This document shows positions 7,080-12,194 of a DNA stretch of 12,194 nucleotides, piece after piece. The notes beneath the pieces are model-generated. The model worked only from the letters and a program-made list of their open reading frames with translations. It made no database searches and was not told the origin of the DNA. Position 1 is the stretch's first letter; each line of letters starts with the position of its first letter. The stretch comes from Euperipatoides rowelli (lineage: Eukaryota; Onychophora; Udeonychophora; Euonychophora; Peripatopsidae): assembly GCA_003024985.2 (NCBI GenBank), contig PXIH01S0002980.1. The stretch is one strand, 5' to 3'. A program made the translations under genes and the position numbers.

Positions 7080-7439
7080 GAGATTTATAATCAATTTTAT
7101 TTTCTCTCTCTATCTAAGCAAAGATATAATTTTTCCACATCATCTACTATCAAATTTTTTTTTTTAAAAATACTTTGCACTCAAATCTACAGCAAAACTC
7201 ATTTTGCACAAAGATCATCTTCAAAAAGACCTGGATGTGATGCCTCGACATTGAGCTTGGGTACATTCTTGCACAATATGATTAGCTACACACAAAAAGT
7301 TATTAGAAATATCCCTATCACTCAAGTTCGTGTAAGCTTAGCCTTAAAGGTATACATTCTAAACTACTATAAGTGTCCCAGCACTAAACACATCATCACC
7401 AGATGGATTAATAGAAAGTCTGATACACGATCACTATAA
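7080..7439 (+). other. Unidentified open frame of about 120 codons
   Basis: One plus-strand frame stays open from at least 7080 to the TAA at 7437 in AT-rich DNA. The later part (from TTG at 7251) reads SLGTFLHNMISYTQKVIRNI and ends WINRKSDTRSL; there is no convincing ATG start. The in-register minus strand also has a stop-free stretch (about 7228-7345, including NLSDRDISNNFLCVANHIV). I recognise neither. It could be an exon or relic of a Polinton structural gene, or chance. Confidence 0.2.
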
Positions 7440-7572
7440 CAAGTCTGTAATGGCAATATACAAACATGGCATGCATATAAATCATACTGTAAAATCATCT
7501 ACTTTAAAAAATAAACTCTAACTTCTCACTCAGCCATTAAAGAATTAGTGGTAGTGTATAACTTTATTTTAA

Positions 7573-7592
7573 ATATATATATATATATATAT
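7573..7592. repeat. (AT)10 microsatellite
   Basis: Twenty bases of uninterrupted AT dinucleotide. Confidence 0.95.
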
Positions 7593-7848
7593 GGGAGGAA
7601 AAAAATATTATAACTAATTAGAAGCTAATTAAGTAACACTTTTAATAAATTTGAAATAAAAAAACATACCATATATTTTTTATTAGCTTGTTAAAATAGA
7701 ATTTGAAAATTCTCTTGTATAAAATAAAATTTAATACTATAATCTCTCTCTATATAATACAAAATGATGTCATTCTATCCTTTTATATCAGCATTGAAAG
7801 CTATTTTATAGCTTAATGTGAAGAACTGCATTGATAACTGTCATGTTT

Positions 7849-7966
7849 AACCAATCAGCAGCAAGAATTAACCTTATTGGTTGATTTTCTTATCTTATTT
7901 TAGATCTCCAATCCTCTGAATCTTTTTGGAGGGTATAAAAGGCTTTGGATTTCACGTTTTAAATCA
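7849..7966 (+). promoter_or_regulatory. CCAAT/TATA promoter of the polymerase region
   Basis: AACCAAT at 7849-7855 and its exact inverse ATTGGTT at 7876-7882 form a pair of opposed CCAAT boxes. A strong TATA box, TATAAAAG, lies at 7934-7941 in GC-richer context (GAGGGTATAAAAGGC). An initiator-like TCACTTG places a start near the A at 7966, 32 bases from the first T of the TATA box, the usual spacing. CCAAT boxes bind NF-Y in animals; the binding itself is inferred. Downstream is an ATG-free leader, a strong start codon and coding sequence on the same strand. Confidence 0.7.
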
Positions 7967-8212
7967 CTTGTTCCTGAGTTTTCAAACACTTAACAGCAAG
8001 TATTGTTTCATTCAGGGTTTTTCAGATTGCAGAAAGCCAGTTTTACCAGTTTAAGGAAAATATATCTGAAGTCCAGCCTTATAGTACATCATTAGCAGCT
8101 AGCTGAATTCAAGGCATATTTTACCAGGGATCAAGCTAGTTTACCAGTCCAGCTTTAGAGCACCATCTCCAGCTAGCTATTTAGAAGTTCTCCTTTATTA
8201 AGTGGAAGAAGG
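7966..8212 (+). other. Predicted 5' leader without ATG
   Basis: No ATG occurs in the roughly 247 bases between the predicted start of transcription and the ATG at 8213, favourable for initiation there. It contains repeated TTTACCAG (three times, about 8041-8140) and AGCTAGCT (about 8098 and 8171). These repeats have no known role. Confidence 0.5.
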
Positions 8213-8457
8213 ATGGATCAAATCAATGCTGGAAATAAACTGGATAAGGTAAAATTTATTAATTCTATACCTATAGTATCTAATAATTTAACTTATATTT
8301 TTTAAAGCCTAGAGTTACACGGGCTAATATAATACCCATTTTAAAGTCTAATGTTAAGTCTGCTGTTAAGGTTAGAGTACCACCACCTCAAATTAATATT
8401 TTAAAGCCTAGGGAACCATCTTATAAACTAGTGTTTCACAGGTTAAACCAATGCTAA
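8213..8457 (+). pseudogene. Start of the polymerase-region gene: two short exons
   Basis: ATG at 8213 sits in a strong context (A at -3, G at +4). Exon 1 encodes MDQINAGNKLDK and ends at 8248. A 59-base intron follows, and exon 2 from 8308 continues in phase 0 as a Pro-, Lys- and Val-rich basic sequence (PRVTRANIIPILK) to TAA at 8455. The stop falls inside a degenerate coding repeat, so it is probably a mutation and the protein once ran on. This is either the N terminus of the polymerase protein downstream or a separate small gene; same strand and continuous repeat-coded sequence favour the first. Confidence 0.45.
8249..8307 (+). other. Predicted 59-bp intron
   Basis: Donor AAG|GTAAAA, possible branch region CTAATAATTTAAC at about 8280-8292, and acceptor TATTTTTTAAAG. 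It is very short, AT-rich, and preserves the frame. Sequence-based prediction only. Confidence 0.45.
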
Positions 8458-8790
8458 AGTCTACTATTAGGGCTACTATTAAAATTTTTATTCCATCCTA
8501 TATTTCAAAGGTAAGTGTACCATCACAGGTTAATTTTTAAAGTCAAATGTACTACCACCTATTTTAAAGGCTAATGTGCCAGCAACTCTTGTAAAACCAA
8601 CAACTTATTTTTAACTCTAATATACCAAGACCACAGGTTAATGTTTTAAAACCCACTGTACTACTACCATAGGTTAATATTTCAAAGCCTAGTATTAAGG
8701 CTATATTTAAAGCCTACTGTGCCATCACTTCAGGTTGATATTTTAAAGCCTACTGTTAAGGATAGTATTACTAATTTACCTCATTTTAAA
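8308..8790 (+). repeat. Degenerate coding minisatellite (PQVNILKP type)
   Basis: Irregular copies of CACAGGTTAATATTTTAAAG followed by CCTACTGTTAAGGC occur at about 8389, 8440, 8527, 8635, 8671 and 8732, spaced 36-108 bases. In the correct frame they encode variants of P-P-Q-V-N-I-L-K-P-T-V-K, a basic, proline-punctuated repeat. Stops and frameshifts interrupt most copies. It probably formed a flexible basic segment at the protein's N terminus. Confidence 0.6.
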
Positions 8791-9040
8791 ATGTAAAGGC
8801 AGGGATACAATACTTGATTCACCCCTTGTGAAAAACCTTTGGTTGATTATTATGACCTAACTGATGAATCAGAGATATCGCAGATGGAAGAAGATTCATC
8901 TGATCTTTCTCCATCTCTGGTATCTCATACCTGTCAGTTAGGGAGTGATCAACTGAAGACTTTTTCACCTCAACCCGATCCCTATTCCCCTAATCATTGA
9001 GGTGTACCCCTCCCTCCTGCACACACTTTTCATGATAGTG
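8771..9040 (+). repeat. Segmental duplication, copy A
   Basis: Matches 9127-9414 over its whole length, from CTAATTTAC to CATAGTGATAGTG-like sequence, offset by about 356-374 bases. Both copies encode the same acidic module. Copy A has TGA at 8815 where B has GGA, and TGA at 8998 where B has AAT. Confidence 0.8.
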
Positions 9041-9605
9041 TTTTTTATCAAATCCTACTGTTGAGAGTAGTGTTAGACAAAGTGTTAGGCCTACTATTAG
9101 ACCTACAATTAAGCAAACTGATAAGGCTAATTTACAAATTCATCTATTTTAAAACATAAGGGTAGGGATACATCACTGGATTCACCCCTGGTGAAAAACC
9201 TTTGGTTGAATATGCCCTAACTGGTGAATCGGAGATATCACAGATGGGGGAAGATTCATTGGATCTTCCACCATCTCTGCTATCTCCTCCTTATGAGGTA
9301 GGGGGTGCTCGACCGAGAGCTTTTTCACCACAATCTGGGCAATCTCATTCATATTACCCTGATCATAATGGTGTAACCTTCCTCCACATAAATTTTATGA
9401 TCATAGTGATAGTGAAGGTGATGATGGATTCAGTGATCAGGATGAGATTAAAAATATACCTAAAAATAATTCTGATGTTGAATCCGATGATGAGCCAATA
9501 GTCTCACTTTATTCAGATGATTCAAATGACGATGATGTAGTCAAATCTTTTCCAGTGCAGCCTTCAAACTTGGAGGTTCTCTACCTCAAAAGGGGTCAAA
9601 TATAT
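8824..9605 (+). pseudogene. Acidic N-terminal region with a duplicated module
   Basis: Copy A (8824-9000) reads EKPLVDYYDLTDESEISQM and copy B (from about 9184) EKPLVEYALTGESEISQM, each followed by E-D-S-x-D-L-x-P-S-L. After about 9385 the frame shifts and gives a Ser/Asp/Glu-rich stretch (DHSDSEGDDGFSDQDE, later YSDDSNDDDVV) that stops at 9603. Another frame change leads into the polymerase block that is open from 9541. The region has no known domain. Strong negative charge suggests a disordered segment contacting basic protein or the host machinery; that is speculation. Association with the polymerase rests on adjacency and strand. Confidence 0.5.
9127..9414 (+). repeat. Segmental duplication, copy B
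   Basis: Partner of 8771-9040. The part with the best match is AAAAACCTTTGGTTGA through GAAGATTCAT. Copy B keeps a longer open frame (9163 to 9501), but its downstream end is out of register with the acidic stretch that follows. Confidence 0.8.
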
Positions 9606-10317
9606 TAAAATATTTTTACAAAAAACTAAACGTCACCTTAAGAGTAAAATGATCCAAACTTTAAATGATCATGATGCGCTTAAGATGAACTTAATGTTAC
9701 ATTGTATATTTAAAAGAGGTGAGGATACCCATACATTCATGTTTAAAACTAAAAACATAATTTCTAGGGGTATATCTTTACATAAGATATTAGTGTCCTT
9801 GTTCACATCTCTCCTGAAAGAGATTGATGATCTCACTCACAAAGGTTCAGGTTGGGTGTTATTATCAATCTTATTTCTCGAGTTATGCCTGATCAGGTGT
9901 GATATTTTAAAAGGTTCATCCTATATCAATCTACCACAATATATTAAAAAAATGGCTTGCATTAATATAGTAAACCAAGATGATGAGAAATGTTTTGCCT
10001 GGTGTGTCCTAGATGCTTTCCACCCACCAAATAATTCTGCTTGACCAAATCTATTATCCCATTATAAAGATTATTTTGGAGACTTAAAGTTTAAAGATAT
10101 TCCTTTCCTGGTGGCATGAACGGATATTCCTAAATTTGAAAAACAAAATATGATTTTTATTAATATGATTGGAGTGAATGACAATAAAAAATTATTTCCG
10201 CTGTATATGAATCCAGAAATCGTTTATCCTACGTTTGTGGATGTACTATTCATAAGAAATGATACAAAATCACATGTTTGTCTTAAATACTTAATCAGGC
10301 ATTTGAGATCCCATCAC
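9541..10317 (+). pseudogene. Polymerase N-terminal block
   Basis: One frame is open from 9541 to 10041 (131 residues from the ATG at 9649) and continues through TGA 10042 and TGA 10117 to TAA 10318. Recognisable landmarks are KTKRHLKSKM before the ATG, GSGW, GSSYINLPQYIKK, NIVNQDDEKCFAWCVLDAFH, TDIPKFEKQN and the VCLKYLIRHLRSHH end. This arrangement is typical of the region ahead of the exonuclease in long Polinton-type polymerases. Because homology continues upstream of the ATG and past both stops, the 131-residue frame is a fragment and not a separate small gene. Confidence 0.75.
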
Positions 10318-10417
10318 TAAAAATACCAAACACACATTTTTTGTCATAATTGTTTGGGGCACTTGGGTGGCAGAATTTATTAGATAAACACAACTGTATT
10401 GTTTAAAAAATAAAACT

Positions 10418-10732
10418 GTGCACATAGTGCTTCTAAATGATGACCACAACGTATTGAAATTTAAGGAATATGAACATTGTCATAAGGTTCCCTTTGTCAT
10501 TTATGTGGATTTCGAACACCTGCTTGAGAAATCCACAGATTCCAATATTCTCCATAAACATATCCCTACATCTTATGCCTATTATATTAAAAATATGTAT
10601 AGAGATAAAGATGAATTTAAAAATGATGATAGGTTTAAAGAAAAATTAGTTCAATACAGGGGTAAAATGCACATGATCATTTTATTGATAATCTCTATAA
10701 AGATGCAAAGCATATATACTCTGAATATATGA
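10418..10732 (+). pseudogene. Polymerase Exo I block
   Basis: The frame reads VLKFKEYEHCHKVPFVIYVD and continues FEHLLEKS. The D-x-E pair (codons 10508 and 10514) is the metal-binding Exo I motif of proofreading type B polymerases. The segment after about 10670 (MIILLIISIKMQSIY) is out of frame; the real continuation, FIDNLYKDAKHIYSEYMKK, lies in another frame at about 10680-10737. Confidence 0.75.
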
Positions 10733-10778
10733 AAAAAATCATATGTATGAAAATAACCGATGAACAGCTGCAGGCAAG

Positions 10779-10982
10779 TTTGATGATGAAACTCATTGTT
10801 CTCTATGCGGACATGAGTTTGATCTAACAAATTATAAAGTTAGAGATCCTGATCATATCTCAGGACGGTATCAGGGCCCTCTTTGTAATACTTGCAACCT
10901 CTGATTTAAGCAATTAAAATTCATTCCTGTTATCTTCGATAACTATTCCAAATATGATGCCCATCTTTTCATTAATCTTTAA
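10779..10982 (+). pseudogene. Endonuclease VII-like zinc module and Exo II block
   Basis: The frame carries HCSLCG (Cys codons 10797 and 10806), then KVRDPDHISGRYQG and LCNTCN (Cys codons 10884 and 10893): two CxxC pairs around a D-x-D-H segment. This is the treble-clef layout of recombination endonuclease VII-type nucleases; here one expected His reads Pro (RDPDH). After TGA at 10902 the same frame gives IPVIFDNYSKYDAHLF, the Exo II motif with its Asp. Whether the module cuts DNA or only binds zinc is unknown. Confidence 0.65.
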
Positions 10983-10993
10983 CACTAACTAAG

Positions 10994-11323
10994 TATCTTG
11001 GAGAATTATCTGTGACCCCTCAAACCGAGGAAACCTACATTTTATTAAGTAAAAAAGTGTTATGCAATAAATGGTAAAAATGTATATTTGTGATTCTTGG
11101 ATAGTTACCGGTTTCTACCTTCCAGCTTAGCTAAAGAATAGAACCGGAACAATTCAACATCACAATACAAAATTTCTCTGAGAAGGCTACACATAACCTT
11201 ATTTTAAGAAAGGGTGTATTTCTGTACCAGTATATCAACCATATGGATCAGTATCTGGAACGACAGTTACCACCTCAAGATAAATTTATTCTGATTTATC
11301 TGATGTCACATTTCAGATACTGA
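10994..11323 (+). pseudogene. Polymerase Exo III and pre-palm blocks
   Basis: Three short pieces are in register with the family order: YLGELSVTPQTEETYILLSK (10994-11077), DSYRFLPSSLAKE (11100-11138, Exo III region) and KGVFLYQYINHMDQYLERQL (within about 11144-11323). Each lies in a different frame from its neighbour or is ended by a stop, so at least two indels occurred here. Confidence 0.65.
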
Positions 11324-11907
11324 ATATTATGCACTTAATGTCTGGGATAAATTTCATCTGCAGACATTAGGTGATTATAATGGTTTGTATTTGAAGTGTG
11401 ATGTTTTTATTTTTGCAGACATTTTTGAGCTGTTTTGACTTTCCTGCAAAAAGCATTACAAACTCAACCCCGCACAATTCTTTACCTCTCAAAGATTATG
11501 TTGGAGTAGTATGTTAAAGTATACTAAAGTCGGGTTGCAATTATTACAAGAGTATGACATGATTATGTTCATCGAACGCAAGATACATGATGGCATATCC
11601 CAGGGGTCTCACCGCAATGCAAAGGCAAACAGTCCTTACATGGCTGACTATGATAGTGACCAGGATATAAGTTATTTACTCTATTTCAATGTAAAAAACT
11701 TGTATTGGTGGTCCATGGTCCAGCCCCTCCCCATTAATAATTTCACATGGTTAAGTGATGATGAGATCACAATGTTAGATTTTTTTGAACCACCCTAAAG
11801 ATGCAGATACCAGCTACATCTTAGAGGTGGATTTAGATTACTCTGATAATCTACATTATCTTCACAATGTGTTCCAACTATCTCCATTTAGTGAACTAGA
11901 GGATTAG
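11316..11907 (+). pseudogene. Polymerase palm region with altered motif A
   Basis: A frame open from 11316 to TAA at 11796, broken only by TGA 11436, reads LGDYNGLYLKCDVFIFADIF, then MLKYTKVGLQLL and AKANSPYMADYD, then YFNVKNLYWWSM. The last is motif A; its catalytic Asp is replaced by Asn (AAT at 11688-11690, one G-to-A change from GAT), and the usual Gly-Trp after NLY is Trp-Trp. From 11800 another frame continues with SYILEVDLDYSDNLHYLHN to TAG at 11905. The ATG at 11511 is internal and not a gene start. Confidence 0.75.
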
Positions 11908-11999
11908 AAATGAGTTTCACCATATTTAGGTGAGCACTATAGTACTTCTTGGGTTAAAAAATTGCTCACAATTCTGAATCCTAAAAGAAAGTATGTGTA

Positions 12000-12194
12000 A
12001 GTTTCTCCCAACGACCCTGGTTGAAATCTTATATAGATCTCAACACCAAACAAAGACAAGATGCCACTGATAATTTTGGAAGAGATTTATATAAATTAAT
12101 GAACAATTTTGTCTTTGGCAAGATAATGGAATCTGCAGTGATGGGTAAGTTAATGAAATTCCTTAACTGAGTTAAGTTAAGTTACATTGCTTGA
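12000..12194 (+). pseudogene. Polymerase motif B block, cut by the window edge
   Basis: A frame from about 12009 reads WLKSYIDLNTKQRQD and then DLYKLMNNFVFGKIMES, the fingers/palm motif B (K-x3-N-x3-G type) that contacts incoming nucleotide. It stops at TGA 12168. The remaining bases show no further motif; motif C should lie to the right of the window. Confidence 0.7.

Larger units (their letters stand above)
7021..7840. other. AT-rich region without a recognised gene
   Basis: Lies between the LTR element and the polymerase promoter. It contains CT-rich runs (about 7101-7112 and 7743-7752), T11A5 at 7155-7170, an (AT)10 microsatellite and one unidentified open frame. The left end of the Polinton-type element must be here or further left, but no terminal repeat can be recognised without the other end. 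Confidence 0.5.
9541..12194 (+). pseudogene. Protein-primed type B DNA polymerase, Polinton/Maverick type, decayed and truncated by the window
   Basis: This enzyme replicates Polinton-type virus-like DNA transposons from a protein primer. Conserved blocks occur in the expected order on one strand but in changing frames: an N-terminal region (9541-10317), a Cys/His finger (about 10339-10400), Exo I (VDFE), an endonuclease VII-like zinc module, Exo II (NYSKYDAH), Exo III (DSYRFLPSSLAKE), a pre-palm KGVFLYQY block, palm motif A and the motif B-like KLMNNFVFGK. Motif C lies beyond the right edge. In-frame stops include TGA 10042, TGA 10117, TAA 10318, TGA 10902 and TGA 11436, with about eight frame changes. 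Motif A has Asn where catalytic Asp is required. It is not functional. The family call is from recognised motifs without a search; adintovirus-like relatives share them. Confidence 0.85.

Noticed and set aside
9385-9501. End of the 9202-9501 frame (MIIVIVKVMM) as a membrane segment
   Set aside because: Out-of-frame reading of the Asp/Ser-rich coding stretch; the acidic frame fits the neighbouring sequence better.
1-12194. An active new defence or mobile system
   Set aside because: Transposase, integrase and polymerase all carry stops, frameshifts or altered catalytic residues; unusual architecture is present but no working system.

Overview
This is AT-rich animal genomic DNA made almost entirely of mobile-element remains and repeats. 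The evidence is eukaryotic: GT..AG introns, a CCAAT/TATA promoter, LTRs with AATAAA signals, a large tandem satellite and a Polinton-type DNA polymerase. I see no host gene, no tRNA or rRNA gene, no bacterial operon and no CRISPR array. The species cannot be named; the mix of elements fits many invertebrates and some fish, amphibians or reptiles. Four isolated N bases (1162, 3198, 5838, 6713) mark unresolved assembly positions.

Layout. (1) 1-1300 is a satellite of about 22 monomers of roughly 62 bp. (2) 1301-4091 is a complete but dead DNA transposon inserted in that satellite. It has 32-bp terminal inverted repeats beginning GAG, a probable imperfect 4-bp target duplication, and a spliced transposase gene broken by frameshifts and stops (Sola-like, tentative). 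The satellite resumes for about 45 bp after it. (3) 4137-5223 is non-coding repeat: a compound minisatellite with a TTCTCA-like hexamer and recurring ATGATGCATGATGG boxes. (4) 5224-7020 is a Ty3/gypsy-type LTR retrotransposon reduced to two LTRs and an integrase. Its 3' LTR is itself interrupted by a solo LTR from another family (6649-6907) with a perfect 5-bp target duplication. (5) 7021-7840 is AT-rich and largely unexplained. (6) 7849-12194 is a promoter, an ATG-free leader, a short spliced first exon, a repeat-rich basic then acidic N-terminal region, and a long decayed protein-primed type B DNA polymerase of the Polinton/Maverick class. The polymerase runs off the right edge.

Order of events. 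The satellite existed before the DNA transposon landed in it. The gypsy element inserted, its LTRs diverged, and a second LTR element entered the 3' LTR and was reduced to a solo LTR. The genes do not work together as a pathway. Every recognisable enzyme (transposase, integrase, polymerase) shows disabling changes, so the window reads as a fossil bed. The most unusual parts are the polymerase's 5' architecture, an endonuclease VII-like zinc module inside its exonuclease region, and the transposon's subterminal copies of its own TIR core.
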